Below, one piece after another: positions 6,916-15,569 of a stretch of 64,000 bases of DNA. The stretch is taken from positions 62,001 to 126,000 of the forward strand of contig DVGW01000013.1 in NCBI GenBank assembly GCA_018712515.1, given 5' to 3'. The notes below the pieces were generated by a model. It was not told the origin of the DNA. It saw only the letters and a list, made by a program, of their open reading frames with translations, and searched no databases. How positions within the stretch are numbered: the stretch's first letter is position 1; each line of letters opens with the position of its first letter. The stretch comes from Aphodovivens avicola (GTDB lineage Bacteria > Actinomycetota > Coriobacteriia > Coriobacteriales > Eggerthellaceae). The position numbers and the translations under genes were made by a program.

Positions 6916-9333
6916 CTACGCCGTCACGGCGGCTGCGCGCAAGTCGTTCACGTGCTGGAGCACGGGGGCGGCGCCGGCGATGATCTGGACGGTGCCGTCG
7001 GGTGCCACCTCCAGCATCGTGGGCGCCTGCATGATGCTGAAACGCTGGCACAGCTCGACGTTCTCCTCGGCGAGCAGCTCCTCGTACGGGATGCCGGCCT
7101 CGTCCATCTGGGCGCAGGCGAACTTGCAGTTGGGGCAGGTGCGCGTCGCCACCAGGTAGCGGCCGGCGGGAAGCGTGCTGCTCGTCGGCGTCGCCACCGC
7201 CGCGCCGGCGGACACGTCCACCACCTTGGGCTGATGCGCCAGCGGGCCGACATGCGTCAGCTTGGACGTCGCGACGTCGTAGAGGCGGCGGTCCTTGAAC
7301 TCCTGGCTTTTGCCGTCGTTCCAGTTCTTCACCGGACGGTAGTAGCCCGTGATGCGCGAGTACACCTCGGTCTCCTCGTGGCACTGCGGGCACTCGTAGA
7401 CCTCGCCCGCGATGTAGCCGTGGTTCTTGCACACCGAATACGTCGGCGACAGCGTGTAGTACGGCAGCTCGTAGTTCTCGGCGATCTTGCGCACGAGCGT
7501 CGCCGCCGCCTTCCAATCGGGCAGCTTCTCGCCGAGGAACGCGTGGAACACAGTGCCGGACGTGTACAACGTCTGCAGCCCATCTTGGATGTCGAGCGCG
7601 CTGAAGATGTCCTCGGTGTAGCCCACCGGCAGATGCGAGCTGTTGGTGTAGTACGGCGTGCCGTTCTCGTTGGCCGTGATGATGCCGGAGAACTGCTCCT
7701 TGTCATGCTTGGCGAAGCGGTACGTGGTGCTCTCGGCGGGCGTGGCCTCCAGGTTGTAGAGGTCGCCGTATTTCTCCTGGTAGTCGCTCAGGCGATCGCG
7801 CATGTGGTTGAGCACCGCCTTGGTGAACTCCTGCGCGCGCTCGTCGGTGAGATCGCAGCGCAGCCAGCCGGCGTTCAGGCATGCCTCGTTCATGCCGACC
7901 AGGCCGATGGTGCTGAAGTGGTTGTCGAACGTGCCCAGGTAGCGCTTGGTGTAGGGATAGAGCCCCGCGTCGAGCAGCTTGGTGATGACGGTGCGCTTGG
8001 TCTTGAGCGAGCGCGCGGCGAGATCCATCAGGTGGTCCAGGCGCGCGTAGAAGTCGGCTTCGTCGGCCGCCTGGTAGGCGATGCGCGGCATGTTGATCGT
8101 GACGACGCCGACCGAGCCGGTGGACTCGCCGCTGCCGAAGAAGCCGCCCGACTTCTTGCGCAGCTCGCGCAGGTCGAGGCGCAGGCGGCAGCACATCGAG
8201 CGCACGTCGGAAGGCTCCATGTCGGAGTTGATGTAGTTGCTGAAGTACGGCGTGCCGTATTTGCTGGTCATCTCGAATAACAGGCGGTTGTTCTCGGTCT
8301 CCGACCAGTCGAAATCGCTCGTGATGGAGTAGGTGGGGATGGGGTACTGGAACCCGCGGCCCTCGGCGTCGCCTTCGATCATGATCTCGATGAACGCCTT
8401 GTTGACCATGTCCATCTCGGCTTGGCAGTCGCCGTAGGTGAAATCCTGCTCCACACCGCCGACGATGGCGGGCTGATCGCGCAGGTCGGCCGGGCACGTC
8501 CAGTCGAGCGTGATGTTGCTGAACGGCGCCTGGGTGCCCCAGCGCGACGGCGTGTTGACGCCGAAGATGAAGCTCTCGATGCAGTGCTTGGTCTCCTCGT
8601 AGGACAGGCTGTCGGCGCGGACGAACGGAGCCAGGTAGGTGTCGAAGCTGCTGAACGCCTGGGCGCCCGCCCATTCGTTCTGCATGATGCCGAGGAAGTT
8701 GACCATCTGGTTGCACAGGCTCGCCAGATGCTTGGCGGGCTTGGACGTGATCTTGCCCGGCACGCCACCCAGACCCTCCTGGATGAGCTGCTTGAGCGAC
8801 CAGCCGGCGCAATAGCCGGTGAGCATCGACAGGTCGTGCAGGTGGATGTCGGCGTTGCGATGGGCGTCGCCGATCTCCTTGTCATAGACCTCCGACAGCC
8901 AGTAGTTTGCGGTGATGGCGCCCGAGTTGGACAGGATCAGGCCGCCGACGGAGTACGTGACGGTGGAGTTCTCCTTGACGCGCCAGTCCTCGACCTTGAG
9001 GTAGCTGTCGACGAGCGCCTTGTAGTCGAGCAGCGTCGCTTTGGCGTTGCGGACGTTCTCGCGCTGCTTGCGGTAGAGGATGTAGGCCTTGGCAACGTCG
9101 GCGTATCCAGCGGTGGACAGCACCTCCTCGACGCTGTCCTGGATGGCCTCGACGGAAATGATGCCGTCGCTGACCTTCGGCTCGAAATGGGCGGTGACGT
9201 TGAGCCCGAGCAGATCGATAGTGGAGGGGTGGTACTGCTTGCCCAGCGCATCGAACGCCTTGGCGATGGCAGCGGTGATCTTGGTGACGTCGAATTCGGC
9301 GATTTTTCCGTCGCGTTTCTGGACTTGGTACAT
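6916..9333 (-). CDS. nrdD: Anaerobic (class III) ribonucleoside-triphosphate reductase with fused glutaredoxin-like domain
   Basis: This 805-residue cytoplasmic glycyl-radical enzyme makes dNTPs without oxygen. An ATP-cone occupies about residues 1-95 (MYQVQKRDGKIAEFDVTKI). The catalytic barrel follows, then a zinc-type segment (CKNHGY...ECPQC) and the glycyl-radical loop RITGYYRPV, with the radical Gly near 663. After this the protein continues for about 140 residues and ends in a thioredoxin/glutaredoxin-like domain. That domain has the redox pair CPNC (about 733-736) and a cis-Pro-like QAPTMLEV segment. The start has AAAGGA upstream. NrdR boxes lie about 120 bp further up. The activase NrdG is nearby on the opposite strand. 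The fused domain probably serves as the built-in reductant, replacing formate or free thioredoxin. Confidence 0.96.
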   Translation of the reverse strand: MYQVQKRDGKIAEFDVTKITAAIAKAFDALGKQYHPSTIDLLGLNVTAHFEPKVSDGIISVEAIQDSVEEVLSTAGYADVAKAYILYRKQRENVRNAKATLLDYKALVDSYLKVEDWRVKENSTVTYSVGGLILSNSGAITANYWLSEVYDKEIGDAHRNADIHLHDLSMLTGYCAGWSLKQLIQEGLGGVPGKITSKPAKHLASLCNQMVNFLGIMQNEWAGAQAFSSFDTYLAPFVRADSLSYEETKHCIESFIFGVNTPSRWGTQAPFSNITLDWTCPADLRDQPAIVGGVEQDFTYGDCQAEMDMVNKAFIEIMIEGDAEGRGFQYPIPTYSITSDFDWSETENNRLLFEMTSKYGTPYFSNYINSDMEPSDVRSMCCRLRLDLRELRKKSGGFFGSGESTGSVGVVTINMPRIAYQAADEADFYARLDHLMDLAARSLKTKRTVITKLLDAGLYPYTKRYLGTFDNHFSTIGLVGMNEACLNAGWLRCDLTDERAQEFTKAVLNHMRDRLSDYQEKYGDLYNLEATPAESTTYRFAKHDKEQFSGIITANENGTPYYTNSSHLPVGYTEDIFSALDIQDGLQTLYTSGTVFHAFLGEKLPDWKAAATLVRKIAENYELPYYTLSPTYSVCKNHGYIAGEVYECPQCHEETEVYSRITGYYRPVKNWNDGKSQEFKDRRLYDVATSKLTHVGPLAHQPKVVDVSAGAAVATPTSSTLPAGRYLVATRTCPNCKFACAQMDEAGIPYEELLAEENVELCQRFSIMQAPTMLEVAPDGTVQIIAGAAPVLQHVNDLRAAAVTA

Positions 9334-9450
9334 GGTGAGTCCTTTCGTCCGCTTTGCGTGGAGGGCCGTCTGCGTGCACGGCGCGCGGGGCGCCGTCGCG
9401 GAAGACGGTGGCCCCCATCCTACCACGCATTGAGGACGACGGTGGAGTCA

Positions 9451-9498
9451 ATACCATATATTGAATCGCTTTTTTAACAGCGCCACAATATATGGTGG
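9451..9498 (-). promoter_or_regulatory. Paired NrdR boxes upstream of nrdD
   Basis: Two palindromic boxes, ATACCATATATTGAAT (9451-9466) and CCACAATATATGGTGG (9483-9498), each match the NrdR consensus (acaCwAtATaTwGtgt) at most positions. Their centres are 32 bp apart, about three helical turns, as NrdR requires. They mirror each other (ACCATATATTG / CAATATATGGT). This predicts repression of nrdD by the ATP/dATP-sensing regulator NrdR. Confidence 0.8.
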
Positions 9499-9589
9499 TT
9501 TTGCTCGTTTTTCGTGAAGCAGCGTCAACGCGGCGGACGCTTCGAATGGCGACCTGCGGCGACGCTGTCAAGGGGTGAGTAGCGAGCCG

Positions 9590-9784
9590 CTATCGGACTG
9601 CCTTCGCTTTGACGGCGACTTTCGATCCGGGGGCGCCGGGGGCGGCGAATGTTGCGCCGCACGATGAGCAGCGGGTCGCGCCCGGCTCGTTGAGGGTGCC
9701 GCACTCCAGGCATTTGACGTCGGGGAGCTCCATCGTCCGGGGCTTTCCGCACCGACCGCATCCTATGCAAACGTATCCGCACAT
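9590..9784 (-). CDS. Small zinc-ribbon protein
   Basis: This 64-residue protein, MCGYVCIGCGRCGKPRTMEL..., has two CxxC pairs at the N-terminus and a second zinc-ribbon set, CLECGTLNEPGATRCSSCG. The C-terminus is basic and flexible. The chosen ATG has AAAGGGA upstream; an in-frame ATG nine codons earlier is less likely. The role is unknown. Its place between nrdD and nrdG suggests a link to anaerobic nucleotide metabolism or simply a stable small metal-binding protein. Confidence 0.68.
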   Translation of the reverse strand: MCGYVCIGCGRCGKPRTMELPDVKCLECGTLNEPGATRCSSCGATFAAPGAPGSKVAVKAKAVR

Positions 9785-9888
9785 ATGGATCCCTTTCGCG
9801 ATCTCCGTCACGCGGGGCCGTCACGCCCCTGCTCCGCCCATGATAGCGACAGAACCGGAGAGAGGGCGCTGTTTCTCGCTTTCGAAAA

Positions 9889-9919
9889 ATGAGAAAAAGT
9901 GACTGTCCCTTTTTCTCAT
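9889..9919. repeat. REP-like 31-bp palindrome, copy 2
   Basis: Identical to copy 1. It forms a tandem doublet with copy 3; the repeating unit is about 42 bp and includes the preceding TCGCTTTCGAAAA. Confidence 0.9.
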
Positions 9920-9930
9920 CGCTTTCGAAA

Positions 9931-9961
9931 ATGAGAAAAAGTGACTGTCCCTTTTTCTCAT
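9931..9961. repeat. REP-like 31-bp palindrome, copy 3
   Basis: Identical to copy 1, 42 bp from copy 2 in the same orientation. It lies in the spacer between the divergent zinc-ribbon gene and nrdG. Confidence 0.9.
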
Positions 9962-10028
9962 CCGCCCCGGTTCCCATCCGGAGACTTGCGCGGGGTAGAA
10001 TGAGGGGCGTCGACACAAGGAGGGGCAC

Positions 10029-10784
10029 ATGCGCATCGCGGGCATGCGGAAGCTGACGTTGCTGGATTATCCGGGGCTCACCGCCGCCACGGTGTTCACG
10101 CCCGGATGCAACCTGCGCTGCCCGTTCTGCCACAACGGCGAGCTGATCGACGCCGCCGATGCGACGCGCGCCTTCCCCGAATCTTCGCCCGACGAGGTTC
10201 TCGCCTTCCTGCGCACGCGCCACCGGCTGCTCGACGGCGTGTGCATCTCGGGCGGGGAGCCCCTGCTGCAATCGGGACTGGACGATTTCTGCCGTGCACT
10301 TCACGATCTCGGCTTCTCCGTGAAGCTGGACACCAACGGAACGCTCCCCGAACGGCTGCGCGCGCTTCTGGACGCGGGTCTGGTCGACCACGTCGCCATG
10401 GACGTGAAGAACGTGCCGGAACGATACGCGGAAACGACCGGTTGCGCCGGCATCGACATGGATCCGGTGCTGGAGAGCATGCGCCTGCTGATGGCGCAGG
10501 ATCCCGCCGCGGGAGGAGCGTCCTACGAGTTCCGCACCACGGTCGCGAGCGAGCTTCACTCCCGTGAGGATCTCATCAAGCTCGCCTACTGGATCGCCGA
10601 CGAGGCGCGGTCCGCGATGTCGCCGTTGTGCCCGTCCTGGTTCATCCAGAACTTCAAGGACTCCGACGCCGTGCTCGCAGGGGCAGGCAAACTGCATCCG
10701 TGGAACGAGGACGACCTGCGCGCACTGGTTCCAAGGCTGAGGGTGATCCTTCCGACCGCCGAGCTACGCGGCGTCGAGGAGTGA
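10029..10784 (+). CDS. nrdG: Anaerobic ribonucleotide reductase activating protein (radical SAM)
   Basis: This 251-residue radical-SAM enzyme installs the glycyl radical on NrdD using S-adenosylmethionine and a [4Fe-4S] cluster. The motif CNLRCPFCHN (near residue 28) gives the CxxxCxxC cluster ligands, and GGEPLLQ is the SAM-binding GGE motif. It opens MRIAGMRKLTLLDYPGLTAATVFTPGC, the usual start of this activase group. The ribosome site AAGGAGGGG is strong. It is longer than E. coli NrdG (154 residues) and belongs to the longer clade found with NrdD enzymes of this type. nrdD is 0.7 kb away on the other strand. Confidence 0.93.
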   Translation: MRIAGMRKLTLLDYPGLTAATVFTPGCNLRCPFCHNGELIDAADATRAFPESSPDEVLAFLRTRHRLLDGVCISGGEPLLQSGLDDFCRALHDLGFSVKLDTNGTLPERLRALLDAGLVDHVAMDVKNVPERYAETTGCAGIDMDPVLESMRLLMAQDPAAGGASYEFRTTVASELHSREDLIKLAYWIADEARSAMSPLCPSWFIQNFKDSDAVLAGAGKLHPWNEDDLRALVPRLRVILPTAELRGVEE

Positions 10785-10949
10785 GCCGGCGTCTCGAGGA
10801 CCCACGAACCGACGATCAACCTTTCTTTAAAACGGCATTCATGCTTCGCGCGTCCGCCGGCGCGTCTGTATACTGAAAAATTGCGGCAATCGAACCACCT
10901 ATCCCGCGCAAACGCGCCACAAACGCCCCACGCCGCCCGAGGAGACACC

Positions 10950-12263
10950 ATGAACGCATCCCCGCACTCCCGCCACCGCTCCCATTCCGCGCACACGCAG
11001 CGCCTCGTCGCGCTTGCCGGAGCCATCGCCTGTCTGCTCGCCATCGCGCTCTGCACGGGCTGCTCCGCCGCGCCTTCCGAATCGACCGGATCGCATGGCA
11101 ATCCTTTTGCGAACACCATCAACGACGCCAGCTCGGAGCACGGCTCCGCCGACGGCGACGGCCAAACCGAATCCGCGCCCGGGGAGGACCCCCTCACCGT
11201 CCGCGCCAACAAGATCATCGACGGCATGACCTTGGAGCAGAAGGCGGCGCAGCTGTTCGTCGTCACCCCCGAGGCGATCACCGGCGTCGACACCGCGACG
11301 CTTGCCACCGAGGCCACGCGCGCAGCGCTCGAGGCGTATCCGGTCGGCGGCATCGTCTACTTCCAGAAGAACCTGGTCAACGAGCAGCAGACGCGCGACA
11401 TGCTCGCCAACACCCAGGCCTATGCGCGCGAGGTCACCGGGCTTCCCGCATTCCTGTGCGTCGACGAGGAGGGCGGCACGGTGTCGCGCATCGGCGGCAA
11501 CCCGGGATTCGCCGTGACAAACGTGGGCGACATGTGCGACGTGGGCGCGCTCGGCGACACGGACTACGCCCGCAACATCGCGGCAAACATCGGCTCGTAC
11601 CTGCGCGACCTGGGCTTCAACGTCGACTTCGCGCCCGATGCCGACATCGCCAACAACCCCGCCAGCGACACCATGGCGCTGCGCTCGTTCGGGTCGAGCG
11701 CCGCCGCCGTCTCCCCCATGGTGAAAGCCCAGGTGGAAGGCTTCCTGTCTTCCGACATGCTGTGCGCGGCGAAGCATTTCCCCGGCATCGGCGGCGCCGA
11801 AGGCGACAGCCACGACACCAGCATCTACTCCTCCAAGACGGTCGACGAGATGGCGCAGGAAGAGCTGCTCCCCTTCCAAGCGGCGATGGAGGCAGACGTC
11901 CCCTTCATCATGGTCGGGCACCTCTCGACGCCGCAGGCGACGGGCAACGATCTGCCCGCCTCGGTGTCTTCCGCCATCGTCACCGACCTTCTGCGCGACC
12001 GCCTCGGCTACGACGGCATCGTCATCACCGACTCGCTGGCGATGGGCGCGGTCAACGAGCGCTACGCCCCGTCCGAGGCAGCCGTCGCGGCGCTCGAGGC
12101 AGGCGTCGACATGGTGCTGATGCCCGCCGACCTGGCCTCCGCCTACCAGGGCGTGCTGGATGCCGTGGCGTCGGGCCGTCTGTCCGAAGAGCGCATCGAC
12201 GACTCGCTCGAGCGCATCGTGCGCACCAAGCTCGCCTGGGAGGACGGCTCGCTTGGCGCGTAG
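10950..12263 (+). CDS. Glycoside hydrolase family 3 lipoprotein (beta-N-acetylhexosaminidase, NagZ-like)
   Basis: This 437-residue protein has a hydrophobic signal ending in the lipobox-like LCTGC (Cys 38), so it should be a lipoprotein on the outer face of the membrane. A Ser/Glu-rich linker follows, then a GH3 barrel. The barrel shows LFVVTPE, the conserved KHFPGIGGAEGDSHD loop carrying the catalytic His, and VITDSLAMGAV with the nucleophile Asp. Members cleave beta-1,4 GlcNAc from peptidoglycan fragments or glycans. The ATG follows GAGGAGACACC. A possible -10 (TATACT at 10869-10874) lies upstream. It is not tightly linked to other wall genes. Confidence 0.9.
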   Translation: MNASPHSRHRSHSAHTQRLVALAGAIACLLAIALCTGCSAAPSESTGSHGNPFANTINDASSEHGSADGDGQTESAPGEDPLTVRANKIIDGMTLEQKAAQLFVVTPEAITGVDTATLATEATRAALEAYPVGGIVYFQKNLVNEQQTRDMLANTQAYAREVTGLPAFLCVDEEGGTVSRIGGNPGFAVTNVGDMCDVGALGDTDYARNIAANIGSYLRDLGFNVDFAPDADIANNPASDTMALRSFGSSAAAVSPMVKAQVEGFLSSDMLCAAKHFPGIGGAEGDSHDTSIYSSKTVDEMAQEELLPFQAAMEADVPFIMVGHLSTPQATGNDLPASVSSAIVTDLLRDRLGYDGIVITDSLAMGAVNERYAPSEAAVAALEAGVDMVLMPADLASAYQGVLDAVASGRLSEERIDDSLERIVRTKLAWEDGSLGA

Positions 12264-12286
12264 CCTCCCCCGCTCCGCAACGCGCA

Positions 12287-12295
12287 TGGTATAGT
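12287..12295 (+). promoter_or_regulatory. Extended -10 promoter for phosphofructokinase
   Basis: TGGTATAGT is a TGn-extended -10 element. It lies about 130 bp before the pfp start codon and just after the stop of the GH3 gene. No good -35 is visible, which is normal for extended -10 promoters. Confidence 0.5.
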
Positions 12296-12428
12296 GGAGG
12301 GGTTCGCGGTGTTTTCGCGGCGCACGGCCAAAACGAACGCCGGACGCCTGCCCGGCGCAAGGGAAGCGCCAGGTCCCCGCGAGGGCATCCGCAGCCGATC
12401 CGCATCTGCGAGAAATGAGGAGCACACC

Positions 12429-13637
12429 ATGGCCAACTGCCTCGTCGCCCAATCCGGCGGCCCCACTGCCGTCATCAACGCCAGCCTCGCCGGCGTCATC
12501 CGCGCCAACCAGCTCAACCCGGTGTACGACCGCGTCTACGGCGGCCTGCACGGCATCGAGGGCGTGCTCGACGACAAGCTCTACGATCTCACCGATCTGC
12601 CCGGCTATGAGATCGAGATCCTGAAGCAGTCCCCCTCCAGCGCGCTGGGCACCTGCCGCTACAAGCTCAAGCGCGGCAACGACACCGACTTCAAGCGCCT
12701 GGTCGAGATCATGGACAAGCATGACATCGAGGTCATGTTCTACATCGGCGGCAACGACTCGATGGACACCGTCGACGCGCTGTCCGAGTGGGCGCAGGCG
12801 CACGACATGCCGCAACGCTTCGTCGGCATCCCCAAGACGGTCGACAACGACCTGGTGCCCGTCGACCACTGCCCCGGCTTCCCCAGCGCCGCCAAGATCG
12901 CCAACCAGATCGTGCACGCCACCTATCTGGACTACGCCGCGTACACGCGCCCCGAGGTGTTCATCGTGGAGACCATGGGCCGCGACGCCGGCTGGCTGGC
13001 CGCCAGCTGCTGCGTGACCGGCGATGTCGACCTGGTCGTCCTGCCCGAAGTCGATTTCGACAAGGAGGCGTTCCTGGCCGAGGTCAAGAAGAAGTTCGAC
13101 GAGAAGGGCGAGTGCTACATCGTCGTGTCCGAGGGCGCGCACTACGCCGACGGCACCTACCTGTCCGCCGGCGACACCGCCAACGACGGCTTCGCGCACG
13201 CGGTGCTGGGCGGCGCGGGCCTGCAGCTCAAGCAGATGATCATCGACTCCGGCATCGTGCCGCGCGGCGTGGTGCAGGATCTGTCGCGTGCGGCGCGCTC
13301 CAGCAACTTCGCGCAGAGCCTGACCGACGTGACCGAGGCGTACGAGCTGGGCATGAGCGCCCATATGCGAAGCGCGAACCCCGCGTTCACCGCGCAGGTC
13401 GTCGGCATCGAGCGCGAGACCGACGAGGCGGGCAACTACTGCGCCCGCTACTTCGCCAAGCCGGCGTGCGAGTTCGCCAACTTCGTGAAGCACTTCCCCA
13501 CCGAGTGGATCCTGCCAAACTACCAGGGCATCACCCAGGAGGCCATCGACTACTTCAAGCCGCTGATGGCGGGCGAGCCCAAGCTGATCATGGACGGCGC
13601 CGTCCCCGCCACCATCGTCCCGTTCAACAAGCGCTAG
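12429..13637 (+). CDS. pfp: Phosphofructokinase, probably pyrophosphate-dependent
   Basis: This 402-residue glycolytic enzyme phosphorylates fructose 6-phosphate. It has the PFK fold motifs AQSGGPTAVINAS, GGNDSMDT and IPKTVDND. The Lys in PKTVDND (ATP enzymes have PGT) and the non-Gly residue after GGN/D mark the PPi-using group, which works reversibly in anaerobes. GRDAGWLAAS is the fructose-6-phosphate loop. The start has GAGGAG upstream. It is monocistronic, with its own promoter and a strong terminator. Confidence 0.93.
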   Translation: MANCLVAQSGGPTAVINASLAGVIRANQLNPVYDRVYGGLHGIEGVLDDKLYDLTDLPGYEIEILKQSPSSALGTCRYKLKRGNDTDFKRLVEIMDKHDIEVMFYIGGNDSMDTVDALSEWAQAHDMPQRFVGIPKTVDNDLVPVDHCPGFPSAAKIANQIVHATYLDYAAYTRPEVFIVETMGRDAGWLAASCCVTGDVDLVVLPEVDFDKEAFLAEVKKKFDEKGECYIVVSEGAHYADGTYLSAGDTANDGFAHAVLGGAGLQLKQMIIDSGIVPRGVVQDLSRAARSSNFAQSLTDVTEAYELGMSAHMRSANPAFTAQVVGIERETDEAGNYCARYFAKPACEFANFVKHFPTEWILPNYQGITQEAIDYFKPLMAGEPKLIMDGAVPATIVPFNKR

Positions 13638-13692
13638 AGAACAAGATAAGGAGTCGGGCTCCTGGGCTCCTTCTCCTATCCGGCAAAACGAA

Positions 13693-13725
13693 GGCCGCCT
13701 GCGAAATCTCGCAGGCGGCCTTTTT
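13693..13725 (+). terminator. Rho-independent terminator of pfp
   Basis: The 12-bp perfect stem GGCCGCCTGCGA / TCGCAGGCGGCC has a 4-nt loop and is followed by TTTTT. Confidence 0.93.
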
Positions 13726-13737
13726 CGTGTTCGCAAA

Positions 13738-13768
13738 ATGAGAAAAAGTGACTGTCCCTTTTTCTCAT
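13738..13768. repeat. REP-like 31-bp palindrome, copy 4
   Basis: Identical to the copy at 6064. It sits between the pfp terminator and the torD stop, ending 4 bp from the latter, so it may terminate the oxidoreductase operon on the minus strand. Confidence 0.9.
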
Positions 13769-13772
13769 GCGC

Positions 13773-14414
13773 TTATTCGGCTTCCTCCAGCAGCGCTTCG
13801 GCGGCTGCGGCGGCAAGCGCGCATGCGTGCGCGTAGAAGTCCTCGTCGGTCCGGGCGAGGCAGTCGGCAGCCTTGCCCACCCAACGGCTGGCGTGCTGCT
13901 TGCTGAACTGGGCGGCAAGCTGCGCCCAATGCTCCGCCTGCGCCTCGTCAGAAGACTCCCAGCATTCCGCCTCGCGCTTTTTGCAGAATGCGAGGAACGC
14001 CAGCTCGGACGCCAGCGAATCGGGATGGAGGCTTTTTACCGCCAAGTCGTAGCCGGAAAGAGCCTGAAAGTCGAACTCCACCGTATGGTAGCAGCGCAGC
14101 ACATGATCGGTGAGGTCGCTTTGAATGGACGCGTAGCGCATCACGCCGTCCTCGTCCTCGCCGCCGCGGGCGATGCTGCTCTCGATGAGCGGCACATAGT
14201 ACGGCGTCGAGGTGACGAACAGCCGGTCGTAATAGCGCTGCTTCAGATCGTCGTCCGCTACGAAGTCGAACCCGTCTTGGCCCAGCGCTGCGGCGACCTT
14301 GCGCACGTCGTCGATGATGGCCTCGTCAGGCTCGTCGAGAAACGCCTCCGCGCATGCGTCGAACACCACGCTGAAGCCGCGCGCCTCGGCGGCCTTTTCG
14401 GCGAAATCCGTCAT
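13773..14414 (-). CDS. TorD-family molybdoenzyme chaperone (operon 1)
   Basis: This 213-residue all-helical cytoplasmic protein of the TorD/DmsD family helps cofactor loading and TAT export of its molybdoenzyme partner. Typical phrases are LKQRYYDRLFVTSTPYYVPLIESS, SLASELAFLAFC and WVGKAADCL. The start ATG has AAAGGAGG upstream. It is the last gene of operon 1 and lies 293 bp after the membrane-anchor gene, with hairpins between, so its level may be set separately. A paralogue is at 22833-23471. Confidence 0.9.
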   Translation of the reverse strand: MTDFAEKAAEARGFSVVFDACAEAFLDEPDEAIIDDVRKVAAALGQDGFDFVADDDLKQRYYDRLFVTSTPYYVPLIESSIARGGEDEDGVMRYASIQSDLTDHVLRCYHTVEFDFQALSGYDLAVKSLHPDSLASELAFLAFCKKREAECWESSDEAQAEHWAQLAAQFSKQHASRWVGKAADCLARTDEDFYAHACALAAAAAEALLEEAE

Positions 14415-14492
14415 GATCGTCCTCCTTTGCGCCGCAGGCGCCCCTGGCATCCGCAGCCGATCGTTTTCGATGCATGTCAGTATACGAAAGAA

Positions 14493-14546
14493 CCCGTCCC
14501 GTTTGCGCGCTGGAGGAAAGGGAAGGAAGCGCGCAAACGGGACGGG
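14493..14546 (-). terminator. Strong hairpin between membrane anchor and TorD genes
   Basis: The 18-bp perfect stem CCCGTCCCGTTTGCGCGC / its complement has an 18-nt purine/pyrimidine-biased loop. Two further GC hairpins follow (14547-14573 and about 14668-14698). No long T-run follows, so it could be a partial terminator or an RNA-stabilising processing hairpin. A TATACT (-10-like) lies just downstream on the minus strand (14480-14485), which may give torD its own promoter. Confidence 0.5.
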
Positions 14547-14707
14547 GCGGCGGGCGCGCTCCACGCCCGCCGCGGAAACCGCCGGCGCAAGCATTACCGG
14601 CAGCGAAGAGGGCCGTCCGCCGAATTCGGCGTTAACGGAAGACCGCTCGATGCGGTCCCGAGAGGAGGGCGGGCGCCGCAAAGGCAGCACCCGCCCATCC
14701 GGAATGG

Positions 14708-15568
14708 CTACGCCACGGCAACCGCCACGGCGGCCATGATGACCAGGTAGCGCAGCATGAAGCCGCCCACCAGGACGCAGGCCTCGCCCGCCATGGGCAG
14801 CGCCTTGCTCTGGGAGCCGCGGTGGCTCATGAACTCGAGCACGAACGGCACGGCCAGGCCGATGACGACGAAGCCCAGCCAGAACGCGACCGCGTAGGGG
14901 CCGCTGACCAGGTTGGCGACCGACGCGGCGCCCGCGGCGCCCGCCGAGCCGCCCGCCATGCCGGCGACGGCCAGGAGCACGATCACCAGCGCGAGCTCGA
15001 GCACCGGCAGCACCAGGCCCGCCTTGCCCAGCCACGGCAGCGCGGCGGCCTCGTCGGCCGCGACGAGGCGCGTGATCAGGAGCGTGGCGGCGATGCCGGT
15101 CGAGGCGGCCGACACGATGAACAGGATCGGCAGGACCGCCATGTTCCACAGCGGGAACGCCACGCCCGCGTCGCCCAGCAGCACGCCGGTGTAGGCGGCC
15201 ACGCACACGGCCAGCACCGCGCCGACGACGTCGAGCGCCTTGGGGGTGCTCTTCTTCACCAGCAGGACGATGAGGTCGACGATGCTCACGACGAGGAACG
15301 CCGACAGGATGATGACGCCCCAGGCCATGACGGAGCCGAGGTTGGCCACCAGGCCGAAGAAGCGCAGCGGGTTCATGAGGCCCGCGTGGGCGTCGACGAC
15401 CAGCATCAGCGTGCCCACCGCCACGGCGACGGGCGCCACGATGAAGGCGACCTTCTTCATCGCGGGGGCGGGGGTCTTGGCCCAGTTGGTCAGCGCGCCC
15501 AGCACGAACGCGCCGGCGCCCAGGCCCGCCAGGAACAGGTAGATCGCGATGATCGCATCCCACACCAT
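14708..15568 (-). CDS. NrfD/PsrC-type membrane anchor subunit (operon 1)
   Basis: This 286-residue integral membrane protein has about eight hydrophobic helices. It begins MVWDAIIAIYLFLAGLGAGAFVLGAL, the conserved first helix of the NrfD/polysulfide-reductase anchor family, and has the LMNPLRFF and GVLLGDAGVAFPLWN motifs. It exchanges electrons between menaquinol and the ferredoxin subunit. Its ATG follows the ferredoxin stop by one base (TAACATG), so translation is coupled. A paralogue is at 23486-24358. Confidence 0.92.
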   Translation of the reverse strand: MVWDAIIAIYLFLAGLGAGAFVLGALTNWAKTPAPAMKKVAFIVAPVAVAVGTLMLVVDAHAGLMNPLRFFGLVANLGSVMAWGVIILSAFLVVSIVDLIVLLVKKSTPKALDVVGAVLAVCVAAYTGVLLGDAGVAFPLWNMAVLPILFIVSAASTGIAATLLITRLVAADEAAALPWLGKAGLVLPVLELALVIVLLAVAGMAGGSAGAAGAASVANLVSGPYAVAFWLGFVVIGLAVPFVLEFMSHRGSQSKALPMAGEACVLVGGFMLRYLVIMAAVAVAVA

Positions 15569-15569
15569 G

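Noticed and set aside
10899..13736. 945-codon minus-strand open frame over the GH3 and phosphofructokinase genes
   Set aside because: Antisense shadow; both plus-strand genes have clear families, starts and ribosome sites.
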